This document shows, piece by piece, positions 51,987-64,000 of a stretch of DNA of 64,000 nucleotides. The stretch's first letter is position 1. Each line of letters starts with the position of its first letter. The position numbers and the translations under genes were made by a program. Source of the stretch: Takifugu bimaculatus (Eukaryota; Chordata; Actinopteri; Tetraodontiformes; Tetraodontidae). The stretch spans positions 8,083,442 through 8,147,441 of the forward strand of contig CP034989.1 of NCBI GenBank assembly GCA_004026145.2, written 5' to 3'. A model generated the notes under the pieces. It was not told where the DNA came from. It searched no databases and saw only the letters and a list, made by a program, of their open reading frames with translations.

Positions 51987-54900
51987 GCCGGTACGACCAC
52001 ATGCCTGCCCTTCCATACCTGAATCCCAGGGCAAGGACAGTCGTCCAGTCACCGTGGCCAAATTTAACGGTGCATATAAATCCACCGAGTCACTGCTTGG
52101 TATGCGGAAGGCGTTAGCTCATTAATGCTAAAATAAATCCTCCCTGCTGAGGAATCACTTGTAGCGTTTAGCAGTTTAAGGACAATTGTGATGTACCTTA
52201 AATATGAGCTGAATGGAGATATTAATGTAAGCATTTGACTATATCTTAGTCTAAAATATGGATTTTAAGGAAGTCTGTAGCCGTTTTCTGCGATGTAGCC
52301 GTGAATCCTGGCTGAACAAGAGGAAGAGCAGCTTAAGGAGCCTCTGATCAATGAGGGTCTTTGGACGGGCTGTTGTGGACAGAATAACCAATGGCCCTCT
52401 GGGAAAAGCTTGCCGCAGCGGTCGGCCAATCCCGCGGCAGCAGGCTGAGGGGATCAGCCTTTAAACACAACCTCTTTCACAAACCCACGGCGAGGAGGGC
52501 GAGACGGCGGCGTGTGAATATCAATGAGAAGCATCCTGAAAGGAGTCGGCTTTCCTGCGCCCTGAGACGGGCCCGGCTCTGGTAATCCTACCCCTCGGGT
52601 CCTGGGTGACGCCACCGGCTGTGGGCGACGCCTGACCTTTCGAACTCCTGGCTGCCCTCCCCGCCTCCATAGTCGTCGGCCTCAAGCGCCGGGCTTCGGC
52701 GGCGTTCTCGGGGGATTAACCGACGCTCCCTCAACGCCCGAGTTAAAAATTATGGATCAAGCAGCGGGTCCGTGACAGGGTCAGGTCATGGTCAAGTATC
52801 TTTTAAGGGTGCAGCGCCGCAGTGAATAATTCTGAACGTCTGAGAGGAAATTGATGGAGGTAACCTCTTCAAGTGTATGCTAGTCATGTTAGCTGCAGCG
52901 TTTTCATGCATTATAGACAAATATAAGGAAGAGAAGAACATAAAGCGACCAAGAATTCTGTCCAAGGGGACAAGCACTCGGTTGTTTACTGACAATCGTA
53001 TGGATTTTTGCTTTGATCTTTATCAATATTCAGAATGTCACTTTGATCTCTCAGAGTGTTTTTTAATGATGAGGTAAAGGAACCTGCCCCATCGCAGGAA
53101 CTTTTGACCTTGGCTTTATCTTCTTTTATGTCACTCTTCTCTGATAACTTTTGTGGCGGGCTGCGACCGTTAGCTGTCACCGAGCGCATGCTAACGCCAT
53201 CGCTAATCTGATGGATGACAGAAAAGTCCTACTGGTGGAGCCGAGGTGACGGGCTGATGGTGTGAGCGTAATTTCTTTTCTCCTGCGAGGTGGAAGAATT
53301 GCCTGGTTTTACAGGAGCTCTTTCTTCACGTCGGCTAAAAGCGGAAAAATGTCCTTATTCTGTCTGAGGTGATCGGAGAGGAGAGACGACGGATGATAGA
53401 ATGAAAGCGCTTCCTTTGCTGCACTGGAAGCTTTCATTGTTCAAAATCCAGGAGAGGAAATGAATTAAACCACGGGGAGAAGATTTGTGTTAATGGACGG
53501 ATGTTTACTCAAAGAACACCAACGTGAAGCAGCTAACATGAAAGGGAACCAAAAACGGGACAATTGGGGTGTTTCTTTGGTGCCTTTTTCGGAATTTTTG
53601 ATCGTAGCAACAACAAAAAAAGGATGTACATAATTATTCAACATTCTTGCCCACCTTTACAGTGAAAAGTAACAAAGCACGGGCAACAACATGGTATGTT
53701 TATGCTATTGTCCTAATAGCTAACTCTAGCTAGCGCTGCGATGATGATACATACTGACGTAATTTGTTCCTCAGCCTTGAAATGTTTTTGCCATGTTTTT
53801 GCTGCCTGTTTTGTTCGATATAAACACCCAAAAACAGCATTTTCATCACCAGCCAAAATGTTCTTTGTCATGCTAGCTAATATGAGAAATGTTTTTTTTT
53901 GCCAGATAACTCATTTTTTTGTAACAATAGGGGCTCAAATCCATCCAATTAGCTTTATAGCAGCGATGCCTTCTGTGTATTTATGTCACCACTTGAGCCT
54001 GAGCACAGTCCTCTATCACTCCTCAACTGATAGCGATACCATTAGCAAATGGCCTCATAAGCCTCATAAATTTTACGAGAAGCGTTTTTACCTTTCCAAC
54101 GTTCTGATTGGCTAAAAAGATCTTAAAGGATAATCCGACCTCCACGTGTGACTCTTGAGTAGCCACTGCTAGCTGATGATTTAGCTCAAGGTCTGATATT
54201 TAGCTTAGCATCTTACTGTGGCCACTCTATGAAGCTTTTCTGGTCTCCAAGGTCGAGCAGAGAAACGTTCTAAATGGAAGTTTTGCTCCAGTTCAGCTGT
54301 TTATCCCTAAATCCAGTTGCCCAACTGGACAACAAAGGCTCCTGCTGGAGCTCCTTTCAGACAGGATAAAAACTTGGGTGGAGGCCGTCATCTGGCCTCA
54401 TCCCCGACCAGCTTTAATTAGCCTGTCGCAGCCGTTACATCACGTATCCGAGCGGCGTCGCCCTGGGGGGGACGGCGTCGCTCGCCGAGCCCGCAAACTC
54501 CCATCTGATTCACGCAACCGAGAGCAGCGATTTCCTCCGGATGAGCCGGAATGGTGACAACATTCCTCCTGTGAGTGCAAACATTCTGCTCCCATCATGC
54601 CTTGCTCCTTCCCCGGCCCACCCAGCAGACCTCGGCCAGTTCAGTCCCACGCTGTTTTTCCCCGCTGATGCTCGGTCCTCCTCCCCAGCACTTATTCCGC
54701 CACGCGCAGGGCATTCCTGTCCCTGTTCAAACACCAAATTCCTTTCCTCACTCCGGTACTCCCCCTCCTTCGCTTCCCTCCCTCTCTCTTCATTTTCACT
54801 GCGAGTGTGCAGAACTCCCACCTCTGGAGCGTGTTTTTCCAAAATCCTGCTGCATCCAGGCTTGGGAATACAGGTCCAGTGTTGGGGAAAAGGAATTGCC

Positions 54901-55251
54901 ACCGGGTTCTAGAACGAATGATGGAGAGGTGATGATTAAAGGGGTATTAGGGGTCCAGCGAGATGCTAGCCTCATGGAGGGGGACCCGCTCCCATTAACA
55001 TGTGAATACCACTGATTGGAGCATAATATCATGGGAACAATGTCTACACCTCACAAATGCTGTGTGGCAGAAAGTTAGCGTGTTTTTATAACACCGCTTT
55101 GCTAATTTTCTGTCGCACCATCTTTTTATCACGCTATTTTGCATCAGAAACGACGGCGATGTGTTTCTAAACGCACACCAACAGAATATTCTCCTGAAAT
55201 CTGAATATCATTAATGAGCGCTTGGATTGGACGCGGCTGCCCTTGAAAGCA

Positions 55252-55283
<32 letters not shown>
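55252..55283. repeat. (CA)n microsatellite
   Basis: About 15 CA units, 0.9 kb upstream of the magi2 start codon. Confidence 0.95.
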
Positions 55284-55287
<4 letters not shown>

Positions 55288-55999
55288 CTTGAAACAAAGG
55301 ACTTAAATGTCTTTGAGAAATATTTTTGATACTCAACCAAGAGCAGGTTGCAATTTTACCATTTTTGTGGGGACAGGAGTCATCAAACAGCTGGAATAAA
55401 ACCTTCTAGAGCCCACTCAGGACATTAAAATGTTTTTTTTAGCGAGCTTTCAGCCTGCAGATGTGGATCCTTCCTCGTTCCTGTGATCTGATATGAAAGA
55501 GAGACATATTTGTGGTTTAAAAAATATATTTGCTGCTCTGTTGCCATGGCAGTGGAACTTCTACATCTCGTTTCCTTTTTTTTTTCCATGGAAAGCTGGA
55601 TTTGGGAAGAAGCTCATTTCCCTCCCTCCATCCTTCCCTCCTCCTCCTCCTCTTCCAACCTTCATCCGGGTCAGTTGAGTTGGTTGGAGCTCGGTGTTGC
55701 CTTCAGGGGCTCCTTGTATAGTTGTCCACAACTGAGTTTGGAAAGTTTTGACGGTCATCTGCGGACCGTTTTTAAATGATTTTGCATCACTTGTTTGGGT
55801 TTTAAATCAGTTGATATTCAAATTGAGTTAAAAGTTAAAAGATGTCATTTAAAAAAAAAGGTTTGACGGGGGTGGGGGTGGGGGGGGAGCAGAAATACTT
55901 TGCTCCTTCGACGCTGTTTGAGGCAGTTGCGAAGTCCGATTCTCGAGGCAGCCCCTGAAGGCGCCACTAGTTGGGCAGTTCTCGGTTAACGCAAATCCA

Positions 56000-56193
56000 G
56001 ATGATCCAGATGATCCAGCTGCGGGACGTGTGATGTGTGTGCGCGCACTGACATGGACACATCTGGCGCTCACCGCTGAAAGTGGACGCATTCGCGCGTC
56101 GCGGCCACCACGGAGGACCCCGACGGCCAGACCCAACTTCTTCTGCCGCACTCATGTGATTTTCTTTTCCCCTCCTCTCCGGAGTTCCGAGCC
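56000..56193 (+). promoter_or_regulatory. magi2: Probable magi2 promoter/5' UTR with short uORFs
   Basis: A GC- and CpG-rich segment directly before the magi2 ATG. It holds an ATG at 56053 that opens an eight-codon frame ending at 56079, and an ATG at 56154 followed at once by TGA (56157-56159), a start-stop element 35 bases before the main ATG. Whether these lie in the mRNA depends on the transcription start. Confidence 0.45.
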
Positions 56194-56494
56194 ATGTCCA
56201 AGAGTCTGAGGAAGAGGAAGAACCACTGGACTAACAAAGTCCACGAGAGTGTCCTCTGCAGGAATGAGGAGGGGGAGCTGGGGCTGGAGCTGAAGGGCGG
56301 CGCGGAGAACGGACAGTTCCCGACCATCGGCGCGCTCCTGCCGGCCAGAGCAGCCGGACACAGCGGCAAACTCAGCCCGGATGAACTCCTGCTGGAGGTC
56401 AACGATACCCCGGTGGCCGGACTGACCACCAGGGACGTGCACGCCGTGGTCAAACACAGCAAAGACCCCGTCCGACTCAAGTGCGTCAAACAAG
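56194..56494 (+). CDS. magi2: MAGI2 first coding exon (partial gene)
   Basis: First coding exon of the membrane-associated guanylate kinase MAGI-2 (S-SCAM), a multi-PDZ scaffold at synapses and cell junctions. The exon gives 100 codons plus one base and ends at AAG|GTGAGA. It begins MSKSLRKRKNHWTNKVHES and encodes the N-terminal PDZ0 domain, with the binding-loop region LGLELKGGAENGQFP and, later, ELLLEVNDTPVAGLT and VRLKCVKQG. Spacing and wording match MAGI2 better than MAGI1 or MAGI3. The guanylate-kinase, WW and later PDZ exons are not in this window, as expected for a gene known for a very long first intron. The ATG is chosen for its match to the family N-terminus. Confidence 0.93.
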
Positions 56495-57867
56495 GTGAGA
56501 GGACGCGCTAAAAGCGTGTTTTTCTCCTTTGTTCCGTTAGCGTTTAGCTCTTATTTTCTGACCCGCAGTCGTTTTTTGACAGATTTTCTCCCCCACACCG
56601 ACTCCCCCCTCTTCTGTGGGCGAACTTTCTCATTTAAGTTCAACTTCCTTCCTGTATTTTTTTGTTTTATTTTAAATTCTGCATTTTCCGCGTAACTTTG
56701 AAACAGTTTTTGTTGTTGTAAACAGTGTTTGCAGCCGTGTTTTGCTTGTGTTGGAGGCTCCTGTTGCTATGTGTAGCATAGAGGGGGTGTGTTCCATTTG
56801 GCTCGGTGTGAAAACACCTTCTTGTGTTTCGCACTCCACTTTATCCACTCTTTTCATGTCAACGTTAATTATCACGTCTTTAAAGAAATAAAATAACCGA
56901 GAGATTGAAGGAATCAGGGGAGAAATCGTTTTAAAAGACGCATTTTTTGTAAATAAAGCCTTTTTGGAGGATTTCTCCATCTTATTTGTGAGATTTGGCG
57001 ACACTTTGAGGTGAAAACACAAACTTCACAACTTAAACGGCTGTTAACCACGTCAGGAAGCTAATTTTATATTTTATTTTCCAAGAAATTAAAAAAAAAA
57101 ATTAGCAAGAAATTAGCAATCAAATTTAAATGTGACCCTCACAATTTAAAATGGCTGAAATACAGCTGATTGTTGCAGAAATAAAATAGTTTTGTCCGTA
57201 GAAACATGGTGGAGCAGCAAGCTAGCACCCACGAGGGGGCCCCGCTGTCAATCTTTAAGTAAATATTCTATTTACATGCCAAGAAACTGGCAATGATGAG
57301 TTTGCAGGGTTACACAGCAAAAACGCCGTTGTGGTGAGGGACTCGGACTGTAGCGCTGTACAGCTAGCGCTAAAGTTGCTTATTTTGTTGGGGAAAGTGG
57401 CATTAAGAAAGGTGAACTAAATAAACATTTAAAGATGGAAGCTGAGCGCTGACCGTTCCCCGCTATCAGTGACAGTTAGCAACAAGGTCACGGCCTGCGT
57501 TTCATGCGCGGCTGCTCTCCGGAGCGTCTTCGCGGACTGTCTGAATAAAACATGGACTTCTCTTTCACCGGGGATTTTCTGCGACGGTCACCCGGGAGCC
57601 GGCGGCGCTCTCTCTCTCTCGCGTTTATCTAGCCGGAATCGCCAACTTTAATTACGATCTCTTGCGTAATTATGGAAGTTCGACGGTGATTTGCACCTTC
57701 GCAGTCATGAATCATGCCTCAGCGATTAGCACTTAGCTTCACTGGCGCTCTGATGGGGTTTAAATCTTTAACTCCCTATCGGGTCCCAGGGTTTTATGCC
57801 CTCTTAATGCCACCGAATGAGATGACTTAATTAGCCTAAGGACGTTAGCGTCATTCGAGTCTCTGTA

Positions 57868-57882
57868 TTGCCCCCTGCTGTG
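57868..57882 (-). promoter_or_regulatory. CTCF-like motif in magi2 intron 1
   Basis: The minus strand reads CACAGCAGGGGGCAA, keeping the AGCAGGGGGCA core. A second weaker match (CCAGCAGAGGGCCAG, minus) lies at about 58863-58878. Confidence 0.35.
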
Positions 57883-58906
57883 AGTGCACGATGTGGCTCA
57901 CTGTGTACGCTTACCTGTCCAGGGTGTGTTGGGATGGATACCGGGGTCGTTCAAGGGTGGTCCAGACCTGTTCTGGTTCCACTCTTGCTCAGGGGACGTT
58001 CTTCTCATCAGCTGGTTGGCGGCTACCTTCAAACACCTGTGTGGATTTACACCTCCTCTGTCGGTGACTCGGGTGCATTTCTGACCACGCGGCCCCGTTC
58101 TCTTCCACGCTCACTCCGAAGTGTCCCAGTTCGGCTCCCAGGGGGGGTTTAATGCAGCCGCTAGCTCAGCTGTAGCTGCGCTCGGACACGCTAATGGAGT
58201 GTCACTGAGAGCAGGTAAAAGTAGATGTTTTCAGGTCAGCCGCTGCGCTCGCTGGGTGCCCACTTAGCATCGGTTAGCAGCCTGAGCAGCACTTTAGTGC
58301 TTTAGCTCATCTATTCTGGTCCAAATCACTGATAGGTTTGCAGCGCTTCCTCTCTTGATTTGGGTTTTTTCCACGCAGAGAGACACCAGCGTGCTTGGAT
58401 GCACCAAGTGGGTCCCCCGCGGGGGCTAATGAATGTAAATAGCGTAAATACGGTCTTGCTAAATTTATTCCGGAGCGGAGCAGAGTATGCCGAGTGTGTT
58501 GCTTGTTCAGAATCGCACCACAAAGTACCACCTCTTGTCTGGGTCTTAAAACCTCAGCGACTCGCTTCACGTTTTAGCTAATTTGCTAGCATAAAAACAT
58601 TGGCCGATCTTATAGAAATGTAAATACTGGATATACACATGAGAACGTTGACTTTAAAACTGCTAAATGGCATCACCGGGGCTTCCCAGCACCGCTCGGT
58701 GGACGCCAGTACGTTATGGCATCATGGAGCAAATGATCCGCGCTCGGCTAATGGGATGACTGATGCTGGCGGTGATGCATTCGGACGCCGCCGTCCTCGA
58801 GACGCTGCGCTGATCCAGACAGACAGCGACGCGCGGGTGTGTGGTCGTGATACGGTCAGACTCTGGCCCTCTGCTGGAAGTCTTCACCAGGAAGTGGAAC
58901 AGGGAA

Positions 58907-58908
<2 letters not shown>

Positions 58909-58945
<37 letters not shown>
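58909..58945. repeat. (TG)n microsatellite
   Basis: TG array with one TTTG interruption, in magi2 intron 1. Confidence 0.9.
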
Positions 58946-58946
<1 letters not shown>

Positions 58947-59067
58947 CCGCCCCAGAGGCCTTTGCACTACTTAACTGACAGTCCTATCATGCCTGACAGA
59001 GGTTTGGTGGAGAGGTTGTTTTTGTTGCCTCTTTTACAGCAGTTTACCTCTGGGGACAAGCAATAAT

Positions 59068-59070
<3 letters not shown>

Positions 59071-59105
<35 letters not shown>

Positions 59106-59118
59106 CACACACACACAC
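59071..59118. repeat. (CA)n microsatellite
   Basis: CA array with one ACGC interruption. With the TG array 130 bp upstream it forms an inverted pair of simple repeats that could pair as RNA. Confidence 0.9.
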
Positions 59119-62100
59119 TTCTCTTTCCTTGTCAGCCATCTGTTCTGGCATGTCGATGGTGCACGTGTGCAGGTGCAACAGCGTGGAATAAAGCAGGAAG
59201 TGGTTGGTTCGCCACTAGCATGAGCGCACGAACGCAAGTGGACGTCGACGGGATGTTGCTTGAAAGCTGTTTTCCAGCGAACGGCCTTTGAAGAGACATC
59301 AGAGGAAATAATTGCTTTGATCTTACTTTCAGAATGATAAAATCAATAATCGGGTTCTGATTTCCAATAATGAATTGTTCAGTTCAGCAGCTGAGGACGT
59401 TCCCGTGTGCCAAACCATTCCGTGTGAAGTCTGGCATGCTTGTACTTCCTGTTTGATCCAAGTCTTTGTAACCCTCACTTCCTTTGTTCTTTATTTTTTT
59501 AGCTAGCAAGCGCATGTGCTAAACACCGAGTTTATTCTCTCGACCCTCTTTAATCTGCATATCAGGCCTCAGTAGCAGGAAATGATTCCATTTGTCTTCG
59601 CAGGGAATCTTATTTATTCCAGCTCAATCATGTTTCCTGCCTGCTTCCACCTTCTTTATCTAAAACCGATCAAAGCCGCTACGAGGAACGTTTGGGATGC
59701 CGGCAGCTCCGGAGGCAGAGGAGGAGGCTAAAGCAATCAGCACTGTGAAGCCGCCATGAATCACAATCCAGCAGCACCACCTCAGAAGATGTCGGGAGAT
59801 TGGATATTTCATGTCGGGACAAGTTAATATTCCGATTCTCTCCACCCGCGAGGGGTGTGAATGCAAATGGGAAGTAAATGGGATATTTTGGATGGAAGGC
59901 GATGGGGAGGATGAGGAGAGGAGAGAATATTAAACAAATTCCTCAGCCAGCTCCGGTCACTGCTGAGTCACCAGGACGGAAGGATCAATACGGAGTGATT
60001 AAAGCTGCTCTGAGAGTTTGTCCTCTTCTCCTCGGCACTTCCTTCAGACCTCTTTTATTCCTCATCAGCGGTCGTTTTCGCCCCGGCTGTGAAGGGATCG
60101 CCGATTCATTAACACGGTTTTTGCTAGCGCCGGTCCCAAAAATGCTTCCTGTTGTTGGACAGCTGGTAGAATTCCGATCCGAGCATCTTTAAACGCTGCG
60201 AGCCGTAGTAACCGATCCTCGGCTGTTAACATCAAAGCCCACATCAAAGGTACCCGTAATGCCATCAAAGACAAGACTTTTAAAGCTGCCATTAGGGAAA
60301 TTTCTGGATTTTAAACTCACAGATGTAGCTCATAAAATTCTGGCTGAACCCATCACGGTGTCCGTTTCTCGTTAGCCGCGGAGCCACTCGGCGAACACCT
60401 GGTGACTTGATAAAGACCCCAATAAGACTAAGTGTGGCATCGATTTACCACCAGGCGCAGGGATCCGACGCACGGCGCCGAGGCCTGTGTGAAGAATGCC
60501 GCATCTCCTCCCTGCTGGATCCTCCCGTGCCTCCGTCTCTCCCGCGCCTCCTTCATCACGCCTCCATATAAAGAGGCCCTCCGTCGCTGCGCCTGCAGAC
60601 ATTATTTACCGGCTCTTAACCCGGCGGCGGCGGCGATTATGTGTGGACGGCGGGGACGGCCCCCAGCTCGTAGCATCGCCGCATCCCCCGTTATCCCCCG
60701 GGCTGTTAGCCGGGGCACGTCAGGCCAGGCTTTGATCGCCGTGGTCGGTTTTTATCGCGTTTAAAAAGCCGTTTAAAAAGTGTCTTTAAAACCAGGAGGA
60801 AGGTTTTCCAGCCGCCACGTTCTGGTTCTAGCGGCTGTTTCCCTCCGCCGCGCTGCTGTTCTGCGCATCGATTTTACGGTTTCGGAGCTCTTCGCTCGCC
60901 AAAAAAAACAAGATGTTTGAAGCAGAAAGCAAAAGGAAGTTTGGCCGGTGCGGAGAATGTAGGACGCTGCTCCGCCGCGAGCCTCTGGGTAGCAGAGCTG
61001 CACCGCAGGGACCCACAGAAAGGTTCCCGCCGCCGCGGAGCTGCTGTCGCTCGCCACCGGGTGTGCGGTAATTAGCATGGGCCGTGGCACGCGTAGCCCC
61101 ACCTCCTCCGACCATGCCTGGCCCTCCAGTCGCCTCTCCGCCTGTGCCGTCCGGATGTCGGGGAACCCTTCGCCGTGGTCGGCGCTGACTGATGAGGCGT
61201 TTAACAGCGCGCCGTCCGTCACCTTTAATTATGTTGGCGCCTCCACGCGTGGTTTGTTGCTCCGGAGTGGAATCGCTCCGCTGTGGTGAATTAAAGGTTT
61301 CTGAGCTGATTAAACTGACCGTTTCCCTCCAACACCTTTATTAAGCTCATTCTTCTGACTACAGTACCCCCCCCCCCCGTCCAGGCGTAGCTCCCAGTCA
61401 TTACGATGACGGATGGCTCGCTATTCTTCCAGTTTGAAAGCGGCCATTGTTATTCTGATTGGGCCCAAATGAGGGCTGCATAATCACCCACTCCATTTTT
61501 CCATTTTTCCCTCCTTCGTCTTCTTTGTCTCTCCCGCCCTCTCTCGCGCCCCCGTCTATCTTCCTGTGCCAGCGTGCCTCGCGGGTGTCGCCATCCGGCC
61601 CGCGCCACGCCCGGACCTCCTGCCGAGAGGCGGCGCGTCCTGTTATTCGGTGTCTCCGGCAGGATGGGCCCTGGCAGTGGGTCGGTCCCGGGTGGGTCGG
61701 CGGTGCCAGCCAGAGCTTTACCACCCAGAAGAGTCGCTTTAGCCCAATAAGAGCAAAGCCTTTACTTTTGTTTCACTTCTGTGGGGTTCTGAACATCCTG
61801 GCTGGTAGGGGAGGGACTTGCTAGCTCCAGAATACTCAGATCCATGTTTCCTGGGACTGGGATGAGGAACGCCGGGACAGCAGGTGACTTCCTGAGGCCT
61901 GGCATCATTTTACCCTTCAACAACTGGCCGTTCCTCTTGGCAGCGGCGTTGGAGCGCAGATCTTTGATGCCGTTCCAGGTCCTCCACGGCCGTGAGCCGG
62001 CCAATCCGCTCCATTAATGAACCCGTGTCACTTTCAGACACGTAAACACTCGGAATAAGTCTGCTGTATCCGATCCAGGGGTCCATTTTTAGCCTTCCCA

Positions 62101-64000
62101 GGTCTTCGTTCCCGGGTGTTCCTGACTGGTTCAGACTCCACCTGCCCGCCCTGGTCGGCCCAGCGGCGACGGCCTGAGAGCAGAAGCGTTTGGACGTTTC
62201 TAAATGTTTGGAATCGGGACGCTGTCTTCTCCTCAGCGAGCAGCTTCCTCAGTAACGGCGAGCGCGGCCGCGCTGTCGCTGCTCATCAGCGTCTCGGGCC
62301 GTGCACGATGCTTTTGGAGGGAAGTACGTCGTGTTCACCACGGTGGCGCAGCTCTGTGGCCTGGAGACGCTGTCCAGCTCCATCTCCGTGGCTTCTGGGT
62401 CCTTCCGCGTCCTCCGCCTGACGTTCCTACCTTGTGGAACGCTGGCGATGCTTCGGACTGCTCGGCTTCATCTTCCTGCTTCAGCTTCGAATGTAAACAG
62501 GCTTCCTGTCGGGGTTGTTCACTTCCGACTCCAGCCATCTGCTCAACGTACGCCGGACAGTTAATACACTAGTGAGGGAATGTCCAGAGACCCGAGGAGA
62601 TCCTGACGGACTTCACGTGAGTCACTGGGATCAAATGAGCCCAACCCCCCCCCCATCAAATAATGAAGCCGTGGTTCCAGCTAATCCTTAACACTCGGCC
62701 CCAAATGTAGCCGAATGAGGCTATTTTGTTACATTTGGGTCGGATTCAGACACCTCAGCATAACCCTCTGCACCCCCCTCCTCCCCCCCCCCCCGCTGGA
62801 ATGTAAAGAATGTAGCCGTAGCAAAAACAATGAAAGGCGAGCGCCTGCAACACGTGTGCGTTTCATTTTCTCTTTGCGAAGGCTGAAAAAGTCTCGGTCC
62901 GAGGTGGAGGAGCCCTTCCGGCATGTTTTGGTGGCGTATTCCAGCCGTAAGCGTCCTGAGCTGGGAATCGTTGGCATCCAGCTCACGCGCTGACTCTGAT
63001 TCAAGTTCAGATGCTGAGAGCCGATCAAGTGGCCACATGGAAATCCAGCTCACCGGGGCAACCGGGCCCGGAACCATCCATCCCGAGTTCCTCCCGTTCT
63101 TCACTTCCCCTCGAGGAGGGCAGACTAATCAGCGGCGTGGCGAGAGGCGACCTCGGGCTGCGGACTCGTCACTGCTCATCAGCCACAACAAGCAGGCGTC
63201 GGCGGCGCCGTCTCCTCCTTGACGCCGTCGTTGGGACCACTCGCGCCGATGAAACCCGCTCTCGTTCCGGCGCCGACTTCCCCGCGCTATGACCTCCGCT
63301 ATCTCCCGCTCTCACTCAGGTGGGAGACAATGAGCCCATTTCTGGGAATTAAGCTGGGAGGAAATCTGCACGAGCAGGCGGGTTTGTTTCGCCACTCTCG
63401 GCCGGGGACGCAGCACGTCAGCCATTCACACCCCCGCTCGCATTCTCTCACCGGCTTAAGGCAATTAAAATCTCTGGTTGCCCTCGACTGAGAGAGGAGA
63501 CAAAGAACCGGGTCTGAAAACAAGACAGCATGGCGGAAAAAGCTACTTGACGAGCTTTTAGCTGACGGTTCTGACAGCTAAAATCTTCGCTCGGCTGCTG
63601 TTGGATGGATCTGTTGTTTAGATATTTTTGGTCCAGGCTACGTGAGGTAGCCGCCGCCGCGCTTCATTACCTCCTTTAATTGTTAGGTGACACAGCGTGT
63701 CATGGCTTTCTGATTGGATATTCTAATCAGTCATGAGATGAGACTGTTCCACCGTCAAGAGCAGTCGGCCCTGCTAGCACAAGAGCATGCTAGCAGGTAC
63801 TCGCCGCCAAAATAGCCTATTTTAGCCTAGCCTATGTTCTGCTACATGTGGGCTAGCTTCACAGGCTTCTGAAATCCATCCACTTCTTGGTCTTTCGTAC
63901 TCGAACCCCGTCAGGAATCCCTCCCGAGACTGAACAGCGTGGTTTTGTGGCGCGTTAGCCCCTCGTCCAGCCTGATGAGTTGATGAGTTGGGAGTGAGCA

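Larger units (their letters stand above)
41456..55850. other. Intergenic region, gnai1 to magi2
   Basis: About 14.4 kb without a supported gene. It holds simple repeats, a LINE 3' fragment (47.4-47.95 kb), a 32-bp minisatellite (48.5-49.2 kb), a DR1 motif at 49686 and CTCF-like motifs at 44980, 45975 and 51971. Long open frames over the minisatellite are repeat artefacts. 50-55 kb looks like plain non-coding DNA; whether it contains conserved enhancers cannot be seen from one sequence. Confidence 0.6.
56495..64000 (+). other. magi2: magi2 intron 1 (start)
   Basis: Non-coding DNA after the first magi2 exon to the window end. It contains TG/CA arrays at 58909-58945 and 59071-59118, CTCF-like motifs at 57868 and about 58863, and C-runs near 61369 and 62645. 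Open frames such as 60773-61222 (minus, 149 codons) and 62204-62572 show no domain. I looked for the next magi2 exon (expected near GIVDKDLRHYLN) and did not find it. Confidence 0.6.

Noticed and set aside
60773..61222. 149-codon minus-strand open frame in magi2 intron 1
   Set aside because: No domain or splice structure; chance frame in GC-rich DNA.
61762..62004. 80-codon minus-strand frame with a basic stretch
   Set aside because: Considered as a possible nested exon, but it has no recognisable family and no matching neighbours.
56495..64000. Second coding exon of magi2
   Set aside because: The expected wording after VKQG was not found in any frame; the intron is known to be very long in other vertebrates.

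Overview
The window is vertebrate nuclear DNA, most likely from a percomorph teleost with a compact genome; a pufferfish-like genome is plausible. The reasons are GT-AG multi-exon genes with short introns, many CA/TG microsatellites, CTCF-like motifs and fish-type retroelement fragments. Four genes are supported exon by exon: sema3c (+, 8548-24797), cd36 (-, 26552-29392), gnai1 (+, 31761-40167) and the first coding exon of magi2 (+, 56194-56494, remainder beyond the window). From memory, human 7q21.11 carries the same set (SEMA3C, CD36, GNAI1, MAGI2). I see no prokaryotic genes, rRNA, convincing tRNA or CRISPR.

Layout. 1-6.06 kb is upstream non-coding DNA with a cluster of nuclear-receptor DR1 motifs and a CTCF-like motif. 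About 6.06-6.2 kb holds a probable untranslated first exon of sema3c, followed by 17 coding exons to 24.8 kb. sema3c and cd36 are convergent, with about 1 kb between their poly(A) signals. cd36 and gnai1 are divergent and share about 2.4 kb of upstream DNA. gnai1 has eight coding exons and a probable intron in its 3' UTR. 41.5-56.0 kb is a gene-free interval with an L2-type LINE 3' end, a 32-bp minisatellite of about 21 copies, long simple repeats and a divergent pair of CTCF-like motifs. From 56.5 kb to the end is magi2 intron 1.

The genes have separate roles: a secreted guidance cue (Sema3C), a fatty-acid and scavenger receptor (Cd36), an inhibitory G-protein alpha subunit (Gnai1) and a synaptic/junctional PDZ scaffold (Magi2). 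They share conserved synteny, not a pathway. The main anomalies are three single-base insertions in otherwise intact coding exons: two in sema3c exons 5 and 6, one in cd36 exon 3. They may be assembly errors, but should be settled before the gene models are trusted. I found no convincing new biological system; the most unusual signals are the DR1 cluster, a 130-bp Z-DNA-prone tract, the TG-repeat splice acceptor and the pervasive GCTAA/TTAGC word.
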